DNA of 64,000 nt, from assembly GCA_951213105.1 (NCBI GenBank), contig OX578152.1, forward strand, positions 99,653,068 through 99,717,067. The letters run 5' to 3'. Shown here piece after piece: positions 1-10,529 of the stretch. The translations under genes were made by a program, and so were the position numbers. The notes under the pieces are model-generated. The model saw nothing but the letters and a program-made list of their open reading frames with translations, made no database searches and was not told the DNA's origin. The DNA comes from Amaurobius ferox (taxonomy: Eukaryota; Arthropoda; Arachnida; Araneae; Amaurobiidae). Each line of letters begins with the position of its first letter. Position 1 is the stretch's first letter.

Positions 1-135
1 TGTAAGCCACTGATGTCAGACGGGCAAACTCAAAGATAAGATGTACAACACTGACTAGCTTCATGCCCACCTTTGTGACCTTAAATTTCCAGGGAAGGGC
101 AAGTACCTCCTCTTGCCCTCCCCTGTGGGCACCCA
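1..135 (-). repeat. Dispersed repeat fragment shared with 48.05-48.2 kb
   Basis: Positions 25-120 match the reverse complement of 48060-48180 (shared GATAAGATGTACAACA, CACCTTTGTGACCTT and GGGCAAGT). At 48 kb the same stretch reads as an open frame resembling a glutathione S-transferase N-terminus; here the frame is broken by stops. Confidence 0.5.
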
Positions 136-137
136 TG

Positions 138-340
138 AGACTAAGTCAGTCAAACAGAAAATGGATAAAGAACATATTTCTATATAGTGGTGCCACCTAT
201 TGTGATAAAAAGAAAGAATAGGTGAACAAGAGAAGCACATCAATTTTTTTCTTGTTTTCCTTTCCTTTTGTTACACTAGGTGGCACTGCTATATTGAGAT
301 CTGTTCTTTATCCATTTTCTGTTTGACTGGCTTAGTCTGT
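138..340. repeat. Hairpin-type MITE (inverted repeat)
   Basis: Arms of about 78 bp at 138-216 and 262-340 are inverted copies, roughly 85% identical (shared CAGTCAAACAGAAAATGGAT and GTGCCACCTA), around a ~45-bp loop. No coding capacity. Boundaries and target duplication are not clear. Confidence 0.65.
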
Positions 341-3044
341 GCTCATTTAAGAATTCTGGTGCAGGTTTGCGGTACTGAAAATGGAATTTCATGGCTTTCT
401 GTAATATATTTATTATCCTTATTTGTGCTCTATTTTATGTTGTGATCCAGCTCAGAGATGTAAATACAATCTTGGGGTTCACAAGTAAAATTACTTTGAG
501 GCCTCTCCCCATCCTTTCTGACTGAAATTTTTAGGATGTATTCTGAAACAATTTACAACTTACAACAATTTATAACATACAATTATATCACATAAATATG
601 TTAACAAAACATTTGCAAAACAAATAAAATAAAAAAATAAATATTTTTTCAAACCCTTTCAGCAGCAAACTTAGCAATAAGCTGTGTCATAGTCATTTTT
701 TTGTTCCAACATTTTTTAAATGCCAGAAGGGCTAAATCACTTAATCATAATTGCCTTATAGATTATTTTTTTATTCATTTTTTTCTTTGTAGTTTTTAGT
801 TTGTTGAATGATCTTCAACAGAAGTTACAGTGACCAGCAGAGTAAAAACCAACAATAATTACACACCTAAAAAATAGCTTTCTTTCGATTTATATTTGTT
901 AATGAACATTTCTGCAAAAAATTTAATCATCATCTGTGGTTTTAGATCAATTTTATTAATGTTCTAAATGCATGCAAATTGAATGGGGGAACTGTGTAGA
1001 AAAAAGTTCATAATATTTGTTCTAAAGAATTTCATATTTTTACAATAAATCTAAATTCCTTGATTTCAGAATTTCTCTTGGTTCAAGAAATCCAATATAT
1101 TGTTTATTTCCTGCATTCCAGGTAGAAAGATGAGAAAAGACAGTGCTAAGCTTATTATTTTACGATGGTGATTAGTGGATTTCTAATTCTGCCCTTCTAC
1201 TTGGGGCCTCTTAAGGTCCTAAAGCCCTAAACATTGTTTGCTTTTCCTATCCAATTGTTAAGCCACTAATCCAGTATATTATAATCAATATAATATGAAT
1301 TTCTGATTTAATAAATTTTATAGAACTTCTGTTTCTGTCAGCACACAACTTTTTTGTCCTAATTGAAAAAAAAAATTCTACAAAGGAGTTTGAGCCTTGC
1401 ATGCTTAACACAAATGAAACTAATAAAATGTTGGGAATTTCAGTAAATTAAAACTTTCTATTAAAGATATAACTAATTCTTCACTACACTATCAAAAACG
1501 TAGATTGCAAAATTTTTTAAAAATTTCTTTGCATTTAGAAAATTGTTTAAGAATTATCAAAATTAAAATTTTTTAAATATGTAACAGGTTCCAGGGAATT
1601 TATTTATTCATCAAACATTGAAAACTCAAGACAGCAATGAGTGAAATTCCCAACCTGTAATTGTTTGGAAATATTACCAGCAGTTAAATCAAATGATTTT
1701 TCCAAATGAGTAAAATGGGCATAATGAAAACTCATGAGATTTTAAAACAATTTTACTTGCTCTTTAGGCAGAAAATTGTTAATTAATGAGATTTTGTTTC
1801 CATGCTAAGAAAACTGTCCCTAATTCTATTAGCCCATATTTTGCAAAAAAAAGTATGTGATATAAGATATATGACATCCTGTTTCATATCCATATGGAAT
1901 ATTATTTTGAGCCCCAAAATGTGCGAAATCTCAGAAAAACATGGGATGGTTGGTAACCCTAGAGAAACCTCAAGTCTTGATAACACTAAAAGCTTGATGA
2001 ATCATTGAGGTAAATTTTAATAAATATGTTATATTTCTAAAATTTCTAATAAGTAAATAATTAACAAAATTTATATACTGGGATGTTTCTAATGGAGTTT
2101 AAAATATAAAAAAGGTTTATTTGGATTCATTGTAAAAATTTCAGTCAGAGGTAATTATAGTTGTTGTATTTTTGTAGTTAGAAATATTTGTTATAATTGT
2201 AGTTGGAAAATTTTTGCAAATATCTGTAGTAAACAATTTTTCCACTTCCTAAATTTTTCACAGTATATAAGTTACACTGCAATATTTTTAAGCAAATATT
2301 TCTTATCTGGAGAAACCTTTATTATGATATATATCAAAATTATTAATCTTTCACTTAAAATAATGAAAATATACTTTTCAACCATGTGTCATTATTTCCC
2401 AACATCCCTCAAGTCAGAAATGGCCCATGGGCTAAAATTTCCCCATCAAACAATATAATTTCGAGTGTGAGTAATTTACGTACGTTATTATCATTTGTTG
2501 AATAACAACAAGCATATCACATGTACGATTTGGTTGTTTAAGTTATTTACTTTTAATAATGTAAAAAATTACACCATTTTAAATACCTTTCTGCAAAAAT
2601 AACACTTTATACACAATATTTTTATCTCACTTTATAACTTTCAGCTAATGAATAAAAATTCCATATATTCATTAAAGATCCTCCATAAGCACAGTTATGC
2701 CTAACTGACACTTAGCACTTCCACCATTATTCTCCAGTCATTTGAGGAAAATCGATTTAATAAGATAATTTTGAGTCGTTTTACTAAGGTACTATATAAT
2801 ATGTGTACTAAATTATTATTTTTGAAGATATCGTTGACATAAAAAAATCAAACTTAAAGATCTTTTAACTTTCAGTGAATAAAAATTTTCCTACAATTTT
2901 TTACAGGTACTCATTAGTACATAATATAGTTAGCAGATTACATTATCTGTCAACAGTGATCACAACATATGCTTTTTATTGCACTACTTTCTAACTTACA
3001 TACAATGACAATCATAAAATTTATATCAAACTTTAAAAGCTTGC
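341..3044. other. FUT10 intron / left flank, no gene recognised
   Basis: AT-rich sequence on the 3' side of FUT10 exon 3. I looked for the next FUT10 exon (the LFN.TATFS and CD.P.DRD region) on the minus strand and did not find it, so it probably lies off the window. A stretch at 395-520 is open on the minus strand for ~35 codons, but I recognise nothing in it. Confidence 0.5.
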
Positions 3045-3170
3045 CTTTTCCACAGAAAATAAATAGTTGTTTTTAGGTGATTCTTCATGTAATAAAGCCC
3101 ACTCATGATAGCGCTTTCGAGGTAAAGGGAGATCGGTGGGTTTCAAATCACTTCCATAAAACAAAAGACC
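3045..3170 (-). CDS. FUT10: FUT10-like exon 3
   Basis: 126 nt, 42 codons, phase 0 at both ends. The acceptor is TTTTTAAG before 3170. The protein starts GLLFYGSDLKPTDLPLPRKR and ends HEESPKNNYLFSVEK, colinear with FUT10/FUT11. No good GT donor lies at the expected end; the best boundary is AAAAG|GCAAGC, a GC-AG type donor. The minus strand then hits an in-frame stop at 3036-3034, so splicing must occur near here. Confidence 0.85.
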
Positions 3171-6100
3171 CTTAAAAAGAAATTTATGCAATAAATTTTA
3201 AAAATAGTAAAAAAAAGTGAAAAGCAGATACTTAAATGGCAGGCAATAAAATTATTATAATTTCCAGAAAGACCACAACAGTGCAATAGTTACAATGAAG
3301 GATGTATGCAATGCAAATAAAATTTCCCAAAATTATAAATTATATATAAACAGTACTATAAAAACATTGCTCCAACTACAGCAAAAAAGACACCTGTGAA
3401 AAAAATACTTTGCTATAATAGTATATGAAAATAAAAATTATGATATCAATGCCATCTATTTTTATTTTATACTGATTTTGTGACAAAGCTTTTTGTCACA
3501 GATGGACAATACTAGTTCTTTCATTCTTTCTTTTGACCCAGACTATCCGACTTACCCAAAAGTGTAAGGCAGACTGGAACCCAATGGGGATGGCAACCAC
3601 AGGAACCATAATACCCTCTTTCCCCTGACCCAACATTTCTCAGAATTTTCAGATCTACATACTTATTATTGTTCTTATACTTTGCATAGACACAGGGATA
3701 GTTTTGGATAGCAGTGATAATCGAACTTGGGTCCAATCCTTCTCATGTGATCCTCTCGCCATAAGCACTGTACTATCTCGGCCTAAACAATATTAGTTAT
3801 TATTTCCAATACCATTATTATATCCTCATTTCCAATGTCATTATTATGTAACCATATACGTTTTGATTGAGAAAGAGATAGTGTCAAAATGAGAGGCAAT
3901 GGGAAAAGAGTTTCAATAGAGTCGATATATACTGCACAAGTATCAATATTTTTTAATTACACTCATAAGAGAATCAAAATATTTTTGTTGGTCAGTAAAA
4001 AACATATTTACTCTACTACTGAATAATTTTTAATAACAATAAATTGCTTCCTTTTCATTAACTACTATACATTTAATAAATGTTTCATAATTATCCTTGT
4101 AAAAGAATTAGCAAAATATTTTTTATAGTAACTAAAAAAATATGTACCCTACTACTAAGCAATTTTAAATAACAATACATTGTTTTATTTTTCTAAATTA
4201 ATTCACATTTAAAAAATGTTTTTAATCACCTCCCCATAATAGATTCAGAAAATTATCTTTTCTTTTAGTCCGTAAAAAGATATCATACTATTATGGGATT
4301 TTAAACAGCAATATATTATTTTTTTTTTCTAAACTGATACACATTTTTAAAATGTTTTAGTTACCCTCGTATAAGAATCAGGAAAATATTTTTGCTGGTC
4401 AGTAAAAAACATATCTACCCTACTACTAAATAATTTTAAATAACAACATATTGTTTTCTTTTCCTAAACTAGTTTCTTTCAAGTTTTTATGCTCACAGAA
4501 CCCTTTTGAAATTAAATTTGATGGTTGAATCCGAAAATAAGAAAATGCCCATTATGGTCCAAATCATGCATTCAAATTTTATGCATTTTTTCAGTTAAGA
4601 AAATTTACACAAAGCTATTACATTGTAGAATCCCTGGAATACTACCATTACATTGTTTTGTTTTCCTAAACAGTATTGACTTTTAAAATGTTTTTTAATT
4701 ACCCTCATATGAAAATAAAAAAATCTTGTTACTCAGTAAAAATATATCTATCCTACTACTAAACAATGTTAATTAACAATCATTGTTTTGTTTACATTAC
4801 CTAATACACATTTAAAAAATGTTTTTCAACTACCCTAAGAGAATCAGTGAAATATTTCCATTGGTAAATAAAAATCATAGTTACTCTACTACATCATCAT
4901 AGTTACTAAACAAATTTAAATAACAATACATTGTTTTCTTTTCATTAACTAATAGACATTTAAAACATATTTTTCAATTAGCATTGTAAAAGAATCATAA
5001 AAATATTTTTGCTGGTCAGTAAAAAATATATTTTTCTTACTGCTAAATGATTTTAAATAACAATACATTGTTCTATTTTCATTACTTAATACACATTTGC
5101 AAAATGTTGCTAATTACCCTCGTAAGAGAATCAGAAAAATATTTTCGCTGATCAGTAAAGAAACATATTTCCTTTCCACATTTCTTGTAGTTTCCACTTT
5201 CTCCAGTAAATGGAGTCCACCACAGTAGGGTAGGATATTCCCTACTACCTTGTGGAATATCTAAAATTGCAATAAAATAATAATTACAGGATTCACATAA
5301 TAGCACATAATTTAAACAAATTTCTTGTATATTATACAAAACAGTGTCATTTCATTTTCATATACAAGGAGCAAATTTGATCTGCTATTTTTTTAACAAA
5401 CATTAAAAATAGTACTGTTTTCTTAAATCCCTAAAATTAGGTTATTCTTTTATCAAATTACCCTTCAAAAATTAGGAGTAATAAAATATAATTGAACCCC
5501 ATTTTCTGATTGACTTTTTTAAAGTCTAATCTGTAGTTGCTCATTTTCTGTATTTCATTTAAAATCCCAACTTTGTACTTTCTGTCAATGTCAAATATAC
5601 AAATTCCAGTGTTTGAAAGGTTCCAGAAGAAATTCCCTAATTCAATTTGTTTTTAAAATTAAATTCTGAACTTTGGTAAAATGTATTTTTTTTTATACAG
5701 CTGATAACTATGAACTATATAAAAAAATATGTTTTAGTACAAGGTTCAGGTGTGTACAATCTCACCAGTCTAAAATATTTACATTTTTTCTAAATATTTA
5801 TTTTAGTAAAATTTCCATGTCTCATATAATTTAAGTCCATATCTAAAGTCTGGAAAAAATTAATGCCTTATTTCTAGTCTGGAACAAAAGATAATAAATA
5901 TTACAACTTGCAGAAATGTCATACATGGTATACACAACTTTATGAAGATGTGTCAAAATTGCCAATAAGGTTCACTGCAAATGTACAACAAAGTTATAAT
6001 CTAAAAAAAAATAAATCTATGTTTTATCATCTTCGCAATTAGAAGAAGCAAATAGAAACATATTTTTTAACCTCTGCTGTTGATGATTTTCGAAAATTTT

Positions 6101-9100
6101 CTAGTTGTTTCAGTCTTATGGTAAGAACTATGCATATCCTCGAAATGAAGTTTTACTTTGATATTAACACTAGCAGAAGTACCTATGTCTTGCAAAGTAG
6201 TTACTTTTCTTGCATAATTTTGAAGTTATTGGAAATATATCAGCCAACTGCACAATTCTCTACAATGGCAAAATTACAAACAAAGCAGCTGTACAATTTA
6301 TTGCAAATAACTAACCACACAAACAATAAAACAAGAAACTAACTAGAGTTTCAAAGTTAGAAATATGGCTATTTAAACATAATTAATTAGAATTTGATGT
6401 TAATTTAAATTGAGTCAAGCAAATTATAAAAAAAAAAAAAAAAAAATAGAAGTTTTAATTATAAAAATAAAAAAAAATTTGAGGGTCCATTATTTTTCAA
6501 AAATTGACCTAAATTTTTAAGTGGGATCCTAAGTGCCTAATTTTAACAAATTACAGTGCAGCATTACAGTGCAATTAAAGCATCATAAAAAACCATTCTA
6601 TACATTAAGTAATAATTCTGTGTTAAAATATTATATATCTATCTTATACTGGTATAATAAACTTTATTTTATTTGCACCAGCATAAATTAGGTACAATAA
6701 CATAAAAAAGTATATATATAAAAAAATCTAAAATTGTAATATATATATTATGTATGTCGTCCAAGTAGAAATAGTTCATAGATATAATCTATCTATTTCT
6801 TCAGAAACATACATTTTTGTGTTTGCTTCTACAAAAAACTTGGAGATGATTAGATTTTTGTAGAGGTGAACAATTCATGATTTAGGCTTAGAGCCTCGTC
6901 CACGTGTATAGAGTTAGTGCTTGAATTCGTTTGTTATTCTTTTTTCGATTCCATACCTTTATATTTTGATACTTTTCATTGACTTGTTGATTCGATATTT
7001 ATTTTATTTATTTATTTATTTTTTTATTTTTTTCCATTAGTTTGAGGAATTGTTGATTTTTACTTCTGTTTTGTAAGCCTGTTTGATAGTTGAATTTTTG
7101 TGTTACAGCTTCTCACTTTTCTTTCATTGGATTTTCGAACCCTTTTATTCTTTTATATATATATATATATAATATGAAAATACTGCGAAATATAATATTA
7201 TAAAATCATCAGAAATCACACTTAAAAGGCGCAAAGCTGCATATATATATATATATTTACAGCACATTATTATCAACTATATGTGACACTACTTATATTT
7301 AATATAATTACAAAAATAAATTAATAAATTTTAAGATATGATTTTTAACAAAACTATTTGAAAAGTGGTACATTTGAAGAATTACCTATTTCAAATCTAT
7401 ACATAATATTTAACATAACTATATACATAATATTTATACATTAATTTATGTAGATATTGTCCATATTTTAACTAAAAATCCAATCTTAGATCTTAGCATA
7501 CCTAAAAAATAATTATTTAGCATTTATATTATAACATTCGCTACCAAGAACACACACAAAAGTTTTAACAAAATAGTCAAATTTACAACTGCACAGTATG
7601 ACAGGTAGTATAAGTAGACTGACCATATGGCATGTGAGCAAGATCTGAAGATCTGATTTCAAATGGAACACTAATGAAGACACTAGACCTACATTTAATG
7701 AATCCAGTGAAAAACGAAAAGTGAGCTCTAATACTGCCATGAGTATATAATGTATTGTCCTAGAAATTAATGTATGGACTAATATTGGTGCATTGCTCTC
7801 AATAGATGGCCTAAGTTATCTGAATATGTATGAATTGTGCTTGTAACTCTCTCTGAGATATGAATTATTAAAAAGATATAAACCCAGTGTTTCTTTCAGG
7901 CATACCTCCGGGAGTTGAAGACCCAGACCGTCCAACTCGTCCAGAGGACATGAGCAAACCTCTGGGGGAGTGAAGCCCCCCTCTCCCAAAGACATTTTAT
8001 GTTAACCTAGTTTCTATTTATGTGACAGCATTTGGATATATTTATATAAGGCAAATAGAAAACTCACTCCCCTAAAATTTCGTTCACCCTCTCACTCCCT
8101 CCCTCTGTTAGAACATTCTGAAAGAAACACTGTATAAGACTCCTAATGGTTGTAGCAATAAATCTCATCACAGTTTCTAATTATATCCTTACTCCACCCT
8201 TGAACAGTATAAGTAAAAATACAACAAAAATTTGATACATTTGTTGAAGTATTACTTTGTTTCTATCATAAAAAATGAGCTTAATTTTCTTTAAGAATTC
8301 AATAAATAACTCTACCTAACTTTAAATATTTTTTATCTTGATATTGTTACCTTAATGGCATTGCTATTTCAATGATACTTTCTTGGCAATGTGGCATCAA
8401 TACCTGTAGCATAAAATAATGCATTTTCTCTATGGATTAGAAATAATAAATGGATATAATCTTGAAACTTCCATTAAAAATCACCCCTCTTAACTACAAC
8501 TTTTTTTTCTTCAGAACGTATTTCAAACTTTATAGACATAATGTTAAATTTAGTTTTATAAAGTAATCACATATACAGTAATCTAAATAACCAGAAAGTC
8601 ATTCCAATGGCAATGTAAAAAGCTTTATTTTACTTTGCATTTTAGATTCCTAAATTGCTGGAGTTACATGAATTCATTTTTTTTCTTCTCAATCTTTGCT
8701 TGTATGAGTTCTGTTGGCTGCATTTACCATGCCCTAAATATAATAAAATTAAGGGTAGCATTTGATGAGACAACAGTGTTCATGCCTCTCACAAGAATGA
8801 GATTGACCTCCTGACTTCTATACTTAACAGTTATTAGTAATAGGATAGAAGGGATGAAAATAAACCACTTTTTCAGTAAGATGGTTACAATTGTATATTT
8901 TTATTCTTGTTCTGCCAAAAGTGTTAAATGTTATCAAAAAAGGGTCTTATAAATGTTGATCATTGAAATAAAGTTTATTTAAATTAATATATGACTCTGT
9001 TTATAAAACATCAAATGTCAATATCCCAACTATTCTTAATCAAAATTTTTTGCCACACAATGCCAGGTGGTCGCTTTGGAGAGATTTTACTGTAGTTGAC

Positions 9101-9976
9101 TTTATATATTGAAAAATGATATTGGTTAAAAACTAGAGGCAGAGTAAGACAATGAAATCAGACGGCTAATTTTAAACTGTCATCAGCCCTGGAATTTATT
9201 CTATAAGAGAGTGATAAGTATAACATTAAAAAGAAAAAAGCATTCAATAGGCCTAAGTCAGCCCAGTGGATACATCTATACCTCGTTACACAAAGATTAA
9301 GAGGTTGCCTAGCAGCTGTGAGGTAATAAATTCTTTATTCTTTATAATACAGTTAATTAAGTTGGCTTTGCTACACCACGTACTTTAGATCATCCAAAAC
9401 TCATGCAAAATTTTTTTACAACTTTTAATATTTAAATTCATGCATGTTAAAAATAGTAGAAAATATTGGCAAAGAGTTTAATCTTAAAACTAAGAATACA
9501 AAGTGGAAAATTAACTTCCTGCGCTTAGAATTAGCATAATTATCTACTTTAATTAGAGGGGAAAATGTAAACAAATGCTAATGAGTTATGAAATTAAAAC
9601 ACCCAACTTTTTATATTTAGCAAAACTACATTTTGTATAATATACGTTTAAATTTCATTTTCATTAAAAGTAACAGTTAGATAACAAAAAATTAGATAAT
9701 AGCATGAATATAACCTTCCACAACGTTGGAGATGTTATCCTCTTGCGTACTACGTTCCAACTGGAAAAAAGAAAATCACAAGCACAATTAAAAAAAAAAA
9801 AGGAGAATACATCTATTAAAGTTATAGCGAAATTATTTTCTTTAAACTGCCATGTTTATAAAAATATTACTAACCAAACTAAGCAACAGAAAGACCAGAT
9901 AGAAACATAAAACTAAACCAACAATTACAGTCGCTGCTAAAGAACGGAATCTATATATTTTGCGATAAGCAGCCAT
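3045..9976 (-). CDS. FUT10: FUT10-like fucosyltransferase, N-terminal three exons (partial gene)
   Basis: Hand-spliced minus-strand gene with exons 9976-9871, 5260-5118 and 3170-3045, giving 125 residues; the C-terminal catalytic half continues beyond the left edge. Residues 1-35 form a short basic head and a long hydrophobic signal anchor, as in type II Golgi/ER glycosyltransferases. Exon 2 carries YPTLLWWTPFTGESG and a CGKEICFF segment. Exon 3 carries LFYGSD, LPLPRK and HEWALLHEESPKNNY. All of these are hallmarks of the FUT10/FUT11 branch of family GT10 and are closest to FUT10 as I recall it. FUT10/FUT11 transfer fucose from GDP-fucose, and recent work assigns them to protein O-fucosylation in the ER. 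Intron phases are 1 and 0 and the frame stays open throughout. Confidence is high for exons 2 and 3; the exon 1 link is inferred from phase, the anchor and the position. Confidence 0.82.
3528..3785 (-). mobile_element. Old tRNA-derived SINE copy
   Basis: Diverged minus-strand copy of the SINE seen at 29.5 and 30.0 kb. The tail (GACCCAGACTATCCGACTTA on plus) is at the left, the body (TGGAACCCAATGGGGATGG) in the middle, and the tRNA-like head with a B-box-like AGTTCGATTATC and an A-box-like region at the right. It lies in the FUT10 intron. Confidence 0.65.
3956..5160 (-). repeat. ~135-bp tandem array derived from FUT10 exon 2 end and donor
   Basis: Seven intronic copies of a segment matching the 3' end of FUT10 exon 2 plus splice donor begin near 3956, 4091, 4226, 4359, 4698, 4830 and 4978; the real exon follows near 5113. 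Most spacings are 132-148 bp, with one 339-bp gap from a diverged or inserted stretch (4480-4650). Each unit has ~50 nt of former exon sequence (CAGCAAAAATATTTT and CTGATTCT on the minus strand), the donor, and ~85 nt of intron. Copies near 4359 and 4698 still have AGG|GTAAYT donors. Confidence 0.85.
5118..5260 (-). CDS. FUT10: FUT10-like exon 2
   Basis: 143 nt, with acceptor ...ATTTTAG before position 5260 and donor AGG|GTAATT after 5118. It encodes IPQGSREYPTLLWWTPFTGE and then a Cys-containing stretch ending DSLTR. The LLWW(S/T)P.TGE motif and the two cysteines match vertebrate FUT10. The last ~50 nt of this exon and its donor are the source of the tandem array that begins directly downstream on the minus strand. 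Confidence 0.88.
7885..8132. mobile_element. hAT-type MITE with 15-bp TIRs
   Basis: Perfect 15-bp terminal inverted repeats CAGTGTTTCTTTCAG (7885-7899) and its complement (8118-8132). The flanking octamers TATAAACC and TATAAGAC match at 6 of 8 positions, as expected for an aged hAT target duplication. 248 bp, non-coding. A SINE-tail fragment is inserted at 7915-7957. Confidence 0.7.
7915..7957 (-). mobile_element. 43-bp tail-only retroposon insertion (type B)
   Basis: Contains the TTGAAGACCCAGACCGTCCA tail followed by CTCGTCCAGAGGACATGAG. It is flanked by ACCTCCGGGAG (7904-7914) and ACCTCTGGGGGAG (7958-7970), which look like a target-site duplication with small changes. It is nested inside the hAT MITE and resembles the units at 13.77 and 29.34 kb. 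Confidence 0.55.
9871..9976 (-). CDS. FUT10: FUT10-like exon 1: start codon and signal anchor
   Basis: Starts at an ATG (9976-9974, minus) and reads MAAYRKIYRFRS followed by about 22 hydrophobic residues (AATVIVGL... to LLLSLV). It ends in a GTAATA donor at phase 1, and the A it leaves joins AT of exon 2 to make Asn. An additional exon between 5.3 and 9.8 kb cannot be excluded. Confidence 0.6.
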
Positions 9977-10441
9977 ACATTAGTATAAAATCAGCTAAAT
10001 ATCAGATATTCCATTTGAGATATTTAAGATTTTACTAAATATGCCTTGTTAGCAATAAAACTATTCCCAAATACTGTCTGCTAAACAGAAATAGATAAGA
10101 GTTGCCAAAAGGACTGAAATGTCAGTTATTTAAGCTATGTTCATGACCACGATATTTCAATTAAATTAAACCACTTTATGTTTTATAAATTCGTTTCATA
10201 TGCTTTTCAGATATACATTACCAGTATTTAGGTATTAAAGGCAAATATTTAAGAAATATAATAGATGATATTTTACAGAAATTAGTGGGCTAATTATAAA
10301 ACATCATACTTTCGGATGGCAACAAATATTTGTTTATATTTTGGATTGGAAAACGTTGACGAGCGACGCATGTATGCGTAATGTAGTTTGTAAATTTATT
10401 TTATGTAGTATAAATTACGAAATTCACACAAGTTTTCGTTA
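9977..10441. promoter_or_regulatory. Bidirectional intergenic region, FUT10 / TMEM72
   Basis: 465 bp separate the divergent start codons of the FUT10-like gene (minus, 9976) and the TMEM72-like gene (plus, 10442), so both promoters and 5' UTRs must lie here unless there are upstream non-coding exons. AT-rich; the palindromic GCATGTATGCG at 10368-10378 is the most distinctive short motif. No TATA box is assigned with confidence. Confidence 0.5.
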
Positions 10442-10529
10442 ATGGATCGTAAAAGCTCCAATTCCTGTCCAACTTCCTTAGAATTTATCGAAGGTACTAC
10501 TCGTCTATGGGGTATTCTCAGTATGATCG
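10442..10529 (+). CDS. TMEM72: TMEM72-like exon 1
   Basis: Encodes MDRKSSNSCPTSLEFIEG to LSMI, ending with one G of the next codon. Donor ATCG|GTGAGT is close to consensus. This is the first in-frame ATG, about 90 nt after a TATTTTATGTAGTATAAATT stretch. Confidence 0.8.

Larger units (their letters stand above)
5261..9870. other. FUT10 intron 1, repeats only
   Basis: AT-rich intron between exon 1 and exon 2. It contains poly-A near 6428-6446, TTTA-rich sequence near 6995-7030, (TA)n at 7155-7172 and 7237-7252, and the hAT-type MITE at 7885-8132. No further FUT10 exon was recognised. Confidence 0.55.

Noticed and set aside
395..540. Possible further FUT10 exon on the minus strand
   Set aside because: Open for ~35 codons, but the translation (RKDGERPQSNFTCEPQD) does not match any part of FUT10/FUT11.
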